Source of the DNA: DASRDB01 sp035652815
GTDB lineage: Bacteria; Chloroflexota; Ktedonobacteria; Ktedonobacterales; Ktedonobacteraceae
Assembly (NCBI GenBank): GCA_035652815.1
Contig: DASRDB010000002.1
Location: 1-61,286 of the forward strand
Reading direction: 5' to 3'
Length of the DNA stretch: 61,286 nucleotides
Made by a program: the position numbers and the translations under genes. How positions within the stretch are numbered: the stretch's first letter is position 1; every line of letters starts with the position of its first letter. Shown here piece after piece: positions 51,329 through 60,253 of the stretch. A model generated the notes under the pieces. It was not told where the DNA came from, searched no databases, and saw only the letters and a list, made by a program, of their open reading frames with translations.

Positions 51329-52837
51329 ATGAGCATACACTATACGACTTCACCGCTTGTTTCACAAAACGGCAAGCACCCAACCAATCGGCATACCGTC
51401 TACCTCGCGCTTGGTTCAAATATCGGAGACCGCAGGGCCAACCTGGCCGCAGCCCTACAACGCCTGCGCGACGTTATCGATATTACCTCTATCTCATCTC
51501 TTTACGAAACAGAACCGGTGGGTTATCTGGAACAGCCGCGTTTCTTCAATATGGTGATACAGGGACAAACCGCACTTTCACCCGAAGAGCTGCTTAAATA
51601 CGCGAAAGATGTTGAAATAGCCCTCGGTCGCCAGCCTACGTTCCGTAACGGCCCGCGCCCAATTGACATCGACATCCTCTTCTACAATCACACGCAGCTT
51701 ACCAAAGACAACCTGGTCATCCCACATCCTCGCATGGCCGAACGTGCCTTTGTGCTGGTACCCCTGGCCGAGATTGCTCCTGAATTGGTTGATCCGGCAA
51801 GCGGCAAACAGGTGCAGGATTTGTTGCAACAAGTCGCGCAAGATGGCGTGCAGAAACTCGATGAAGGACTGCGCATTCGCCTTGACCGCGATATCCAGAA
51901 TGGGCATCCTTCCGTTCACGTCCGGCTCGGTCGTGCCGGTGTCGTCGGCATTCCAAAAGCTATCTTAATTGGCAACGAGGGCAAGCAGCAGTGGTTCAAC
52001 GCCTCCTTCGACCTCTACGCTGACCTCGATGCTATGCAGGCTGGCGTTCACATGTCACGCTTCAGTGACGCACTGGACGAAGTCATGGAAGAAATCGGCC
52101 AGCATGCCTGGCCACGCATCGAACTGTTGGCCGAGCATATCGCCCACGTCATCGTCGAGAAACAGAAAGCTTACCGCGCCGAAGTACGCATACGCACAGC
52201 CTTTCCACTCCAAAAGTGGACGCCAGTTTCCGGTCGCCCAACACAAGAGGTCTACGGACTGCTCGCCCAGGCTGTCGCCACACAAACAACTACCCGCCGC
52301 ATGATTGGCGTTGAGGTCGAAGGCATGGTTGCCTGCCCATGCGCGCAGGATATGGTACATTCCTTCGCTCGAGTGCGCCTGGAAGAAGAGGGCTTTTCGG
52401 ACGACGACATCGAGAAAATGCTGGCTGTCACTCCTCTGGCAACTCATAACCAGCGCGGGCGCGCAACCTTGATGATTGGTACCGAACAGGATGTTGATGC
52501 CAGCGACCTGGTAGACATCGCCGAAAGCGCCATGAGTTCAGAAAACTACGGCCTGCTCAAGCGGCCCGATGAACTCTACATCGTCAACAAAGCCCACGCC
52601 AATCCGCGCTTCGTCGAGGACGTGGCGCGTGAAATCCTGCAAACGGTCGTCGAGCGCTATCCTGATCTTCCCGATTCAGCCTTCGTCTGGGTGCGCCAGC
52701 ACAACGAAGAGACCATCCACAAATACGATGTCGAGGCCGAAGGTTGGGGTACGTTGGGCGAATTGCGCGCTGAAATTTTAAGAGGTGAAGTACTGGAACG
52801 TCATACCAGTCGAGAGGAATGGCTCTTACTTAACTAA
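51329..52837 (+). CDS. FolK-FolE2 fusion: HPPK joined to GTP cyclohydrolase IB
   Basis: 502 residues. About 20-180 is 6-hydroxymethyl-7,8-dihydropterin pyrophosphokinase: VYLALGSNIGDRRANL, YETEPVGYLEQPRFFN and the RPIDIDILFYN motif followed by IPHPRMAERAFVLVPL. About 190-490 is the metal-dependent GTP cyclohydrolase IB (FolE2/MptA): HPSVHVRLGRAGVVGIPKAI, the conserved Cys motif VACPCAQDM, THNQRGRA and the late VRQHNEETIHKYDVEAEGWG. The chain thus carries the first and the pyrophosphorylation steps of folate (or related pterin) synthesis. FolE2 works with Zn, Mn or Fe. The ATG at 51329 is used; GAGAGGA lies 13 bases upstream. No folB or folP gene is adjacent. Confidence 0.87.
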   Translation: MSIHYTTSPLVSQNGKHPTNRHTVYLALGSNIGDRRANLAAALQRLRDVIDITSISSLYETEPVGYLEQPRFFNMVIQGQTALSPEELLKYAKDVEIALGRQPTFRNGPRPIDIDILFYNHTQLTKDNLVIPHPRMAERAFVLVPLAEIAPELVDPASGKQVQDLLQQVAQDGVQKLDEGLRIRLDRDIQNGHPSVHVRLGRAGVVGIPKAILIGNEGKQQWFNASFDLYADLDAMQAGVHMSRFSDALDEVMEEIGQHAWPRIELLAEHIAHVIVEKQKAYRAEVRIRTAFPLQKWTPVSGRPTQEVYGLLAQAVATQTTTRRMIGVEVEGMVACPCAQDMVHSFARVRLEEEGFSDDDIEKMLAVTPLATHNQRGRATLMIGTEQDVDASDLVDIAESAMSSENYGLLKRPDELYIVNKAHANPRFVEDVAREILQTVVERYPDLPDSAFVWVRQHNEETIHKYDVEAEGWGTLGELRAEILRGEVLERHTSREEWLLLN

Positions 52838-52874
52838 GCTGTTTCTCCCGGCTATTAACAGATTTGATCGAGCA

Positions 52875-52883
52875 TGCTATAAT
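52875..52883 (+). promoter_or_regulatory. Extended -10 promoter element upstream of rsfS
   Basis: TGCTATAAT about 78 bases before the GTG start. No clear -35 exists. Confidence 0.5.
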
Positions 52884-52960
52884 GCCGATACAAGGCAAAG
52901 AAGATACTACCAGCAGCGGCGTCTCGTACCCGCCTGGCATGAATAAAATAGGGAGTTTGC

Positions 52961-53320
52961 GTGGAAGGAGTCCTTCTTGACCCTGCTCAACTAGCAAGGG
53001 CTGCGGCAGATGTCGCTTATGATAAAAAAGCCTCGGATGTCCTGCTCCTGGATATTCGGGATGTGACGACCATAGCCGATTACTTCGTGATCTGTAGCGG
53101 CAATAATCCTCGTCAAATACAGGCCATTGCTGAAGCCATTGACGAAGAACTGAGTAAGCAGGGAGCCAGAATGTTGAACCGTGAAGGAATGGCCGATACT
53201 GGATGGCTCCTGCTTGACTTTGGTGATATCATCGTCCACATCTTTGGCGCGAAAGAACGAGAATATTATCGGCTAGAAAGCCTCTGGAGTCAGGCAAAAA
53301 CGGTCGTCTACCTGCAATAA
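52961..53320 (+). CDS. rsfS: Ribosome silencing factor RsfS
   Basis: 119 residues of the RsfS/Iojap family. It binds uL14 on the 50S subunit and blocks subunit joining when nutrients are short. Family motifs are present in order: VLLLDIRDVTTIADYFVICS, the N-x2-Q-x2-A-I segment NPRQIQAIAEAIDE, GWLLLDFGDIIVHIF and YYRLESLW. Length is normal. The start is GTG with GGGAG six bases upstream. The next gene starts 22 bases later. Confidence 0.93.
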   Translation: MEGVLLDPAQLARAAADVAYDKKASDVLLLDIRDVTTIADYFVICSGNNPRQIQAIAEAIDEELSKQGARMLNREGMADTGWLLLDFGDIIVHIFGAKEREYYRLESLWSQAKTVVYLQ

Positions 53321-53342
53321 ACAATCTTTATAAAGGTGGTCA

Positions 53343-53528
53343 ATGATGACATTTTTTCGGAACCGCTTATTCCTTGAAGGAATAGCTGTTGGCGGCATTT
53401 TTGGCGTCCTCATCGGTTCAATCATCGCTCTTAGCATCGCTGAAAACAGTATCGGACAGCTACGCCGCGTCATTAACGAACGCATTCCAGGTCGAGAAAA
53501 GGTACCCTACGGCTATCTTTCCCAGTAA
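53343..53528 (+). CDS. Small single-TM membrane protein (YtxH-like start)
   Basis: 61 residues. A glycine-rich hydrophobic segment LEGIAVGGIFGVLIGSIIAL resembles the YtxH-type anchor and is followed by a short helix (SIAENSIGQLRRVINERIPG). No domain is recognised beyond that. AAAGGTGG sits before the first of two tandem ATG codons (53343 and 53346). It lies between rsfS and a surface protein gene, with gaps of 22 and 33 bases, and is likely in the same operon. Confidence 0.65.
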   Translation: MMTFFRNRLFLEGIAVGGIFGVLIGSIIALSIAENSIGQLRRVINERIPGREKVPYGYLSQ

Positions 53529-53561
53529 CAAACTAAACCATCTTTCTTTTTGGAGAATAAT

Positions 53562-54482
53562 GTGCAGTCGAGAGAGCGTCTTTTTGCGCCCCGCCGCTCC
53601 CTGGCATTGATTGCAGCGCTGGTCTACATGATAGTACTGACCAGCGTTTCTGTTTTACATGTCTATGCCAATACGACCGCGCATGGTTGTGCCTCGCCCA
53701 CGCCTGCGGTCGTTCCAGGTTCACCTGCGCCCGCTCCCGCGACTGCTGGCACCATCCTGATTAATGAAGTACTATCACAACCCGGTTCTACCTGGAATTG
53801 CGCTGAAACCAACAACACCTATTCCATTGGCACCGACTCCTGGGTCGAACTCTACAATCCGCAAAGCCAACCATTCAACCTGTATGCTGCTCATGCTACG
53901 CTCGATAGCGGCTCCAACACACCCGTCTACTACCTTCCCTTTGGCGCGTCCATCGCCGCGCATGGCTATCTCGTGCTGTTTCCTGGCCGATATTCGGGTA
54001 TGCTCATCGCGGGAGCAAATCTGCGCCTGGTTATCAACGCGGTCGCTATTGATCAGGTCAGCATTCCCGCGCTCGGCGTCGATCAGTCCTACGCTCGCGT
54101 CCCTGATGGCTCATCCACCTGGCAAATTACCAGTACGCCAACCATCAACGCAAGCAATACATCTGCTCAACCAACTCCGACCCCTGCCTCCTCCGGCTCT
54201 GGCACTGGCTCGGGTTCAGGCCAGGGCGGCAATGGTTCAGGCTATCGAGGAAATAACGATCCTACACCGACTCCGGCTATCGTCAATGGCAAACAACCAT
54301 CCTGGAACCAGCTACAATTTCCTCCCACTGCTACCGCCTCAACACCGGCTATCACCGTCTCGCAACATACACCTGCATCCACTACCTCATCCGATCTGCC
54401 TCGACGCATCCTGCTCACCGTCCTGGTCATAGCGCTCGCAGGCATGCTTTTCTGGTGCTGGAAACTATTTTCAACTTCCTGA
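53562..54482 (+). CDS. Surface-anchored lamin-tail-domain (LTD) protein
   Basis: 306 residues. A signal/TM helix (SLALIAALVYMIVLTSVSVL) is followed by a Pro/Ala linker and one LTD domain (about 60-185: TILINEVLSQPGS ... DSWVELYNPQSQPFNLY ... AHGYLVLFPG). A Gly/Ser/Thr/Pro-rich stalk (about 190-275) and a C-terminal TM helix (ILLTVLVIALAGMLFWCW) with a short Lys tail end the protein. LTDs in bacteria often sit on secreted nucleases or hydrolases, but no catalytic domain is seen here. The start is GTG at 53562 with GGAG six bases upstream. It follows the rsfS unit closely and probably shares its transcript. Confidence 0.75.
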   Translation: MQSRERLFAPRRSLALIAALVYMIVLTSVSVLHVYANTTAHGCASPTPAVVPGSPAPAPATAGTILINEVLSQPGSTWNCAETNNTYSIGTDSWVELYNPQSQPFNLYAAHATLDSGSNTPVYYLPFGASIAAHGYLVLFPGRYSGMLIAGANLRLVINAVAIDQVSIPALGVDQSYARVPDGSSTWQITSTPTINASNTSAQPTPTPASSGSGTGSGSGQGGNGSGYRGNNDPTPTPAIVNGKQPSWNQLQFPPTATASTPAITVSQHTPASTTSSDLPRRILLTVLVIALAGMLFWCWKLFSTS

Positions 54483-54593
54483 GTTGCAACTTCCTTCTCA
54501 GAAAAAACTTCCCATCGCTCAACAGAGGTGGTATCATTGCTGTAGGAAGAGTGTGAAGGTAGCAATACACGTTCTAGCCTGGAGAATGGAACC

Positions 54594-56063
54594 ATGAGCA
54601 TCACCGAGTTTCCACCGCCAATTACTACCACATCAATGTATGAACGTATTTCAACCGCAAAAAAAATGGAGGTGGTTCGCGAACTGAGCGATCTGCTCGG
54701 CGCGCGTTATGTCCTGTATACCCCCTACGATCTGATGCTCTACGAGTATGATGCCTCTATTGACCGCAGCACACCGGATATCGTTGTCCTGCCCTCATCA
54801 ACCGAGGAAGTGGCAGGAGTGGTAAAAATCGCGGCCCGGCATCACGTGCCCGTCGTCCCAAGAGGAGCAGGCACCGGATTGAGCGGAGGCGCGGTTCCAA
54901 TCCATGGCGGCATTGTCATCGCCTTCGCCAGAATGAACCGCATTCTTGAAGTTGATTATGATAACCTGCGCGCCGTAGTGCAGCCAGGCCTGGTCAATCT
55001 TCACCTGAGTAACGCGCTCAATCCCGATGGCTTTTACTACGTGCCCGACCCCAGCAGCCAGCGTTCCTGCACCATCGGCGGCAACGTCGGAGAAAACGCG
55101 GGTGGGCCACATACCCTTATTTATGGCGTCACCACCAACCATATTCTCGGCCTGGAAATCGTCACCCCTGAGGGCAACATCGTCGAAGTCGGCGGCTGGA
55201 CACCGGACACGCCCGGCTACGACCTGACCGGGCTGATTATTGGCTCCGAAGGCACCCTGTGCATCGTGACAAAAATCATCGTTCGCATCGTCCACCTTGC
55301 CGAAGCCGTGAAAACGATGGTCGCTATCTTTGACACGATGGATGATGCATCCAATACCGTCTCTGAAATCATCGCTACCGGCGTCATCCCCGCCGCTATC
55401 GAGATGATGGATCAGATGATTCTCCAGGCCGTTGAGGCCGATTCGCACGCGGGCTACCCAATGGATGCCGCCGCCGTCCTGCTGATAGAGGCCGAAGGCA
55501 TTCGCGAGGGCGTGGAAGAGCAGACACAACAGATCGTCAATATCTGCAACAAGCATCACGCCCGCACCGTTCGTATCGCCGCCAATGAAACTGAGCGCCA
55601 GTTGTTTTGGGCAGGGCGCAAAAACGCCTTCGGCGCGGTCGGACGCATCAGCCCCGAATTCTACGTCCAGGATGGCGTCGTTCCGCGCACCAAACTCCCT
55701 TACGTCCTGCGCCGCGTTGAGGAAATTTGCAGCAGCTATGGCCTGCGCGTCGGCAACGTCTTTCACGCAGGTGACGGCAATCTGCACCCTCTGATCCTCT
55801 TCGATTCGCAGGTTCCCGGTGAGGTCGATCGCGTCCGCAAGGCCGGACACGAAATCCTTGCCGTTTGCTCTGAAGTAGGCGGCACGATCACCGGAGAGCA
55901 TGGAGTCGGCATCGAAAAGCAGGAGGAGATGGCCCTGATTTTCAGCGACGTTGATCTACGGATCATGCAGCAGGTGCGCGAGGCCTGGAATCCAGAGCAG
56001 TTGTTCAATCCCGGCAAGCTCTTCCCAATCCCTGGTCGCTGCGCCGATATGAAACAGATCTAA
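54594..56063 (+). CDS. glcD: Glycolate oxidase subunit GlcD
   Basis: 489-residue FAD-linked subunit of the membrane-associated glycolate oxidase (glycolate to glyoxylate, electrons to the quinone pool). The FAD-binding PCMH domain has VPRGAGTGLSGGAVPIHGGI and RSCTIGGNVGENAGGPHTLI. The C-terminal FAD-oxidase domain has the late motif GDGNLHPLILF and the GEHGVGIEKQEEM Fe/His site. Length is that of GlcD (499 in E. coli). AGGCTGGAGAATGG lies before the ATG. It starts the operon glcD-glcE-(RlmM-like)-glcF. Confidence 0.93.
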   Translation: MSITEFPPPITTTSMYERISTAKKMEVVRELSDLLGARYVLYTPYDLMLYEYDASIDRSTPDIVVLPSSTEEVAGVVKIAARHHVPVVPRGAGTGLSGGAVPIHGGIVIAFARMNRILEVDYDNLRAVVQPGLVNLHLSNALNPDGFYYVPDPSSQRSCTIGGNVGENAGGPHTLIYGVTTNHILGLEIVTPEGNIVEVGGWTPDTPGYDLTGLIIGSEGTLCIVTKIIVRIVHLAEAVKTMVAIFDTMDDASNTVSEIIATGVIPAAIEMMDQMILQAVEADSHAGYPMDAAAVLLIEAEGIREGVEEQTQQIVNICNKHHARTVRIAANETERQLFWAGRKNAFGAVGRISPEFYVQDGVVPRTKLPYVLRRVEEICSSYGLRVGNVFHAGDGNLHPLILFDSQVPGEVDRVRKAGHEILAVCSEVGGTITGEHGVGIEKQEEMALIFSDVDLRIMQQVREAWNPEQLFNPGKLFPIPGRCADMKQI

Positions 56064-56070
56064 TCACGCC

Positions 56071-56098
56071 GCTTTCCTTCATGAGACTGAAGGAAAGC
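56071..56098 (+). other. Hairpin between glcD and glcE
   Basis: Eleven-bp stem GCTTTCCTTCA/TGAAGGAAAGC around loop TGAGAC. The T-run (TATTTTTTC) begins about ten bases beyond, so it is a weak terminator at best; it could tune glcE expression or protect the glcD mRNA. Confidence 0.5.
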
Positions 56099-56141
56099 TG
56101 GCTTACTATTTTTTCACCGGACTGGAGGCTCGTATTTTGTA

Positions 56142-57476
56142 ATGGCAGAACTCGATTCCTTTGTAGCCGATGTCCAGCGCTTCCTACCCGCGTTGTCGCT
56201 CACCCATGATCCTGAGGTGGTGTCAGACTACGCTGTCGATGGTGTATTTCCGCGCCTGGTTGTCACACCCACAGACAAAGAGCAGGTAGCTCAGGTAGTC
56301 TCGCTCGCCAGCCAGTACAGTTTGAAAGTCCTGGCGCGTGGTGGCGGTACCCGTATGAACCTGGGAGGCATTCCAGAGCATCTTGATCTGGTAGTTGAAA
56401 CACGAAAATTGACCCGCCTGCTTGAATATGAAGCGGCAGATCTCACCTGCCATGTTGAGGCCGGTATGACCCTGGCCGTGTTGCAGGAACAGCTTGCCAC
56501 AAAAGGCCAGTGGCTCGCCCTCGATCCGCCCGATGCGGAGGAAGCGACGCTGGGAGGTATCCTCGCCTCAAACGCCAGCGGCCCCAGGCGCCTGCGTTAC
56601 GGCACAGCCCGCGATCTGGTCATTGGTCTGCACGTCGTTCAGGCAAGCGGTGAAATTGCGCGCAGCGGCGGTCGTGTGGTGAAAAATGTCGCAGGTTACG
56701 ATCTCAACAAACTCTATATTGGCTCGCTTGGCACGCTTGGCATCATCGTGGAGGCCAATTTCAAGCTCCAGCCCCTGCCGCCCTTTGAGCGCACTCTGCT
56801 CTTAACCTATACCAATGCTCAAGACGCTGTCCAGACAGTGATGGCGCTGCTGGGTTCAGTGCTGACACCAAGCGCCATCGAGATCATTGACGCGGGCGCG
56901 GCCACTGACATGAGCGATTTCTTCGGTCTCAACCTGCCCCCCGATGGCTACACCCTCGCCATCAATTTCGAGGGCAGCAGAACCATGCTCGACCGGCAAC
57001 TGGACGAGGCCCGCTTGCTGGCGCGTAAAACGGGCGCTTTAATGGGCGACGACCTGGAAGGCCCGGCTCAAACTGGCTTCTGGCAGGTCGTCCGAGAACA
57101 CACACGCGGCCTTGTCACCTGTAAAGCCGTTGTTCTGGTCTCGCACATCGCCACCTACCTGGAAACGCTTTCCCAGGTTTGCCGCCGCCATAAACTGGAA
57201 GCAGCAGTCGTTGGACACGCCGGTAATGGCATCCTTTACATCGAACTGCGTCCCGGCGATGCCACTCCTCGCCTGGTTCAAGCCATTACCGAATTGCGCC
57301 AGGCCGCTAGAGAGGCACGCGGCAGCCTCGTTGTCGAGCGTTGCCCCGTCGAATTAAAGAGCAGCGTGAATGTCTGGGGCGAGCCAGGCTCCGACTTCTA
57401 CCTGATGCAGCGCCTCAAACAGCAATTCGATCCAAAGGGAACTTTCGTTAGCGGACGCTTTGTGGGGGGCCTGTGA
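56142..57476 (+). CDS. glcE: Glycolate oxidase FAD-binding subunit GlcE
   Basis: 444 residues, same PCMH FAD-binding fold as GlcD: VLARGGGTRMNLGGIPE, LGGILASNASGPRRLRYG and GRVVKNVAGYDLNKLYIG, which is the GlcE signature. Its C-terminal domain is reduced relative to GlcD, as usual, but the chain is longer than E. coli GlcE (350). GlcE is needed for oxidase activity but is not the main catalytic subunit. Its stop overlaps the GTG start of the next gene by four bases (GTGA). Confidence 0.9.
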   Translation: MAELDSFVADVQRFLPALSLTHDPEVVSDYAVDGVFPRLVVTPTDKEQVAQVVSLASQYSLKVLARGGGTRMNLGGIPEHLDLVVETRKLTRLLEYEAADLTCHVEAGMTLAVLQEQLATKGQWLALDPPDAEEATLGGILASNASGPRRLRYGTARDLVIGLHVVQASGEIARSGGRVVKNVAGYDLNKLYIGSLGTLGIIVEANFKLQPLPPFERTLLLTYTNAQDAVQTVMALLGSVLTPSAIEIIDAGAATDMSDFFGLNLPPDGYTLAINFEGSRTMLDRQLDEARLLARKTGALMGDDLEGPAQTGFWQVVREHTRGLVTCKAVVLVSHIATYLETLSQVCRRHKLEAAVVGHAGNGILYIELRPGDATPRLVQAITELRQAAREARGSLVVERCPVELKSSVNVWGEPGSDFYLMQRLKQQFDPKGTFVSGRFVGGL

Positions 57477-58594
57477 ATACAACTTCAACAGGGGTCATCG
57501 TCACCGCGCATCCAGAATTTAGCGATGCGGCCCTGCGCGAATTGCAGCGCATCGATTCCCGCCTGCAATGGCAGGCCACTCTCTCGTCCGGCATCATTCT
57601 CTGTAGCTACGCGGACGGAATGACGCCACGAGAAATCGATGCGCTGATGCATCAAGTAGCCGAACAGCGTCCCATCTTCGTGCGCCATATCGCGCCCGTT
57701 CAGGATGTGGTAGCCCTGCGCAACAGCGAACAGGATATCGGCACACTTGCCATCGCGCTTGCCAATCTGCAAAGCTTCTCACTGCTTGAACGTGGTCAGC
57801 GTTTCGCTGTACAGAGCCGCTTTGCCAGTGGCTCAGATGAATCTACAAACGCCAGTTCGCCTAAGCGAATCTACACTACCGGCCAGCTTAACCAGCAGCT
57901 TGCCGCCGCTATTGCCGAAGAAACTGGGGCAGTCGAAGCGATTAAGAAGCCGCAAATTGTCGTTTCGCTCCTCTGTATGCCTGACCGCGCCTACATCGGT
58001 ATCTCATTGGCAAGCGAGAACCTGAGCGACTGGCCAGGAGGAGCAAGGCATTTCGCGCAAACGCCAGAGCAAATCAGCCGGGCCGAGTTCAAACTGCTCG
58101 AGGCGCTGGAAGTATTCGGCGTCTCACTTCTCGATCACGGCACCGCGCTCGACCTGGGCGCTGCTCCTGGCGGCTGGACACGCCTGCTCCTGGAAGCGGG
58201 TATGCAGGTCGTGGCAGTTGATCCCGCCCATCTTGATCCACGCCTGCGAGATCAGAAGGGGCTGGAACACTACCGGGGCTATGCCGAGGACTACCTGGAA
58301 GAGGCCCTGCGCAAACATAAAAAATTCGACCTCATTACCAATGATATGCGTATGGACGCTCGTGAAGCGGCCCGTCTGATAGGCCAGGCTGGAAGTTGCC
58401 TGCGCCCTTACGGTTTTATTCTCAGCACCCTGAAGCTGCCGCACGCGGCAAAAAATGTCGATCCGATGAAAAACCTGGGCGAGGCCCTGCGTCTGCTCGA
58501 AAAGCGCTTTGACATCGTCAAGGCCCGGCAACTATTTCACAATCGCCAGGAAGTTACGGTGCTTACCGCACAACCCCGTTCCTCGCGAACTTAG
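57473..58594 (+). CDS. RlmM-like 2'-O-methyltransferase (THUMP-like + RrmJ/FtsJ fold)
   Basis: 373 residues. The C-terminal half (about 200-365) is an RrmJ-type Rossmann methyltransferase: ALDLGAAPGGWTRLLLEAGM (SAM site), VVAVDPAHLDP, DLITNDMRMDAREAARLI and STLKLPHAAKN, giving the K-D-K-E-type residues. The N-terminal half matches the THUMP/FAE layout of RlmM, which methylates C2498 of 23S rRNA. It uses GTG and overlaps glcE by four bases, so it is translated with it. Its presence within glcDEF is unexpected. It may act on rRNA or another RNA; the target is inferred from the fold only. Confidence 0.8.
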   Translation: MNTTSTGVIVTAHPEFSDAALRELQRIDSRLQWQATLSSGIILCSYADGMTPREIDALMHQVAEQRPIFVRHIAPVQDVVALRNSEQDIGTLAIALANLQSFSLLERGQRFAVQSRFASGSDESTNASSPKRIYTTGQLNQQLAAAIAEETGAVEAIKKPQIVVSLLCMPDRAYIGISLASENLSDWPGGARHFAQTPEQISRAEFKLLEALEVFGVSLLDHGTALDLGAAPGGWTRLLLEAGMQVVAVDPAHLDPRLRDQKGLEHYRGYAEDYLEEALRKHKKFDLITNDMRMDAREAARLIGQAGSCLRPYGFILSTLKLPHAAKNVDPMKNLGEALRLLEKRFDIVKARQLFHNRQEVTVLTAQPRSSRT

Positions 58595-58616
58595 TCCTTA
58601 TTTTCTGGAGGTATCT

Positions 58617-60203
58617 ATGGCTCTCGAATCTCAGCATCCATCCACAACCTTACTGGCATCGACTGCCCCAACTGAGGGGCCATTACGTCGTCATACCCAT
58701 ACTTACGACTTGATGCGCCAGTGCATTCACTGCGGGTTCTGCCTGCCAACCTGCCCAACCTATGCGGTGCTGGGCGTAGAGATGGACTCACCACGCGGGC
58801 GCATCTATCAAATGCAGGCGGTAGCCGATGGACGCATGACCATTACTCCAGAATTTGTCGAGCATATGTACTGCTGCCTGGGCTGTCGCGCCTGCGAAAC
58901 TGCCTGCCCCTCAGGCGTGCAATTTGGCAAACTGATCGAGGCCGCTCGCGAGCAAATCCAGATCGAGGCGCAAAACGCTCCTCTCTTCTCTGAAAGAAAA
59001 ATGACGCTTGCCGAGCCAGAAGGGGACGGTGATTATCCACTGCACGAACATTCGGACCGCCAGCCCGTTCTGGAAACACTGACTCAGCGCGCATTGCGAA
59101 CTTTCTTCTTTGACATCATGCTTCCCTCGCGCCTCGTCACCTCGCTCGTTTTCGCCGGGCTGAAAATCTACCAGCGCAGCGGTATGCAAACCCTCGTTCG
59201 CAGCACAGGCCTGCTTGATGCTGTGAACGCCCTGCCCACCCCCTTACAAGGACAACTGAAAACGCCCGAAGCCCTCATGCCACGTGCCACAGGCGATCTC
59301 ATTCCAAAGCCCCTGCCCGAAATCACACCCGCCATTGGCAAGAAACGCTATCGCGTCGGCTTTATCAGTGGCTGCATCATGGATCAGGTCTATCGCGACA
59401 TTAATGAGGCGACTATACGAGTACTGACCGCCAACGGTTGTGAAGTCATCACACCGCCACAGCAGGAGTGCTGCGGCGCTTTGCATGTTCACGCGGGCGA
59501 GGGTAAACTCGGGCGCGATCTTGCCCGCAAAAACATCGACGTATTCGAGCCGTACAACTGCGATGCCATCATCATCAACTCCGCCGGGTGTGGCTCCAAT
59601 CTCAAAGAGTACGGCCACCTGCTGCGAGACGACCCGCGCTATGCCGAACGAGCAAAAGCTTTCAGCGCGAAAGTAAAGGACATCTCTGAATTTCTCGCCT
59701 CTATTGATCTCAACAAGGAGATGGGTGAAGTTCGTAAAATCGTTACCTATCACGACGCCTGCCACCTTCGTCACGGTCAAAAAATCTTCCAGCAGCCACG
59801 CGAACTGCTCAAAACCATCCCTGGCCTGACGCTTGTGAATCTTAAAGAATCAGACTGGTGCTGTGGCAGCGCAGGTATCTACAACATCACCAACCAGGAG
59901 ATGGCCAACAAGCTGCTCGAACGCAAGATGAACAACATTGTAGCAACCGGAGCGCAGGTCATAGCCACCGGCAACCCTGGCTGTATGATGCAGATTGCGC
60001 TTGGCGTGCGAGATCGCGGTTTGCCGATGGACGTAGTTCATCCCATCCAACTGCTCGATGAAGCCTATCACGCCGGAGGACTCTACACGCTTTCAACTAC
60101 TCAGCCACCCGCAATTCGGCGCGCACAACCCACGCTTATGATTGGCATTGGCATCGGTGCTGCCCTCACCTACATCCTGATGCGCCGCAAACGCAACAGG
60201 TAA
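58617..60203 (+). CDS. glcF: Glycolate oxidase iron-sulfur subunit GlcF
   Basis: 528 residues. Two 4Fe-4S motifs are at the N-terminus (CIHCGFCLPTCPTY and CCLGCRACETACPSG), followed by two CCG domains (PQQECCGALHVHAGEG and SDWCCGSAGIYN, with CHLRHGQKIF). It passes electrons from GlcD to the membrane. It is longer than E. coli GlcF (407), partly through an insertion at about 120-225 and a C-terminal tail with a TM helix (LMIGIGIGAALTYILMRRK) that could anchor it. GGAGG lies six bases before the ATG at 58617. It is the last intact gene of the glc operon. Confidence 0.9.
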   Translation: MALESQHPSTTLLASTAPTEGPLRRHTHTYDLMRQCIHCGFCLPTCPTYAVLGVEMDSPRGRIYQMQAVADGRMTITPEFVEHMYCCLGCRACETACPSGVQFGKLIEAAREQIQIEAQNAPLFSERKMTLAEPEGDGDYPLHEHSDRQPVLETLTQRALRTFFFDIMLPSRLVTSLVFAGLKIYQRSGMQTLVRSTGLLDAVNALPTPLQGQLKTPEALMPRATGDLIPKPLPEITPAIGKKRYRVGFISGCIMDQVYRDINEATIRVLTANGCEVITPPQQECCGALHVHAGEGKLGRDLARKNIDVFEPYNCDAIIINSAGCGSNLKEYGHLLRDDPRYAERAKAFSAKVKDISEFLASIDLNKEMGEVRKIVTYHDACHLRHGQKIFQQPRELLKTIPGLTLVNLKESDWCCGSAGIYNITNQEMANKLLERKMNNIVATGAQVIATGNPGCMMQIALGVRDRGLPMDVVHPIQLLDEAYHAGGLYTLSTTQPPAIRRAQPTLMIGIGIGAALTYILMRRKRNR

Positions 60204-60253
60204 CACAAGCCACGACCAGCAACTACCAGGTAAGCATGGCAGGCCTTGATACT

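Noticed and set aside
54798..55901. 367-codon antisense frame inside glcD
   Set aside because: Same cause; the sense strand encodes a complete GlcD.
58509..58616. N-terminal extension of GlcF
   Set aside because: It would overlap the RlmM-like gene by about 85 bases, and a GGAGG-ATG start exists at 58617.
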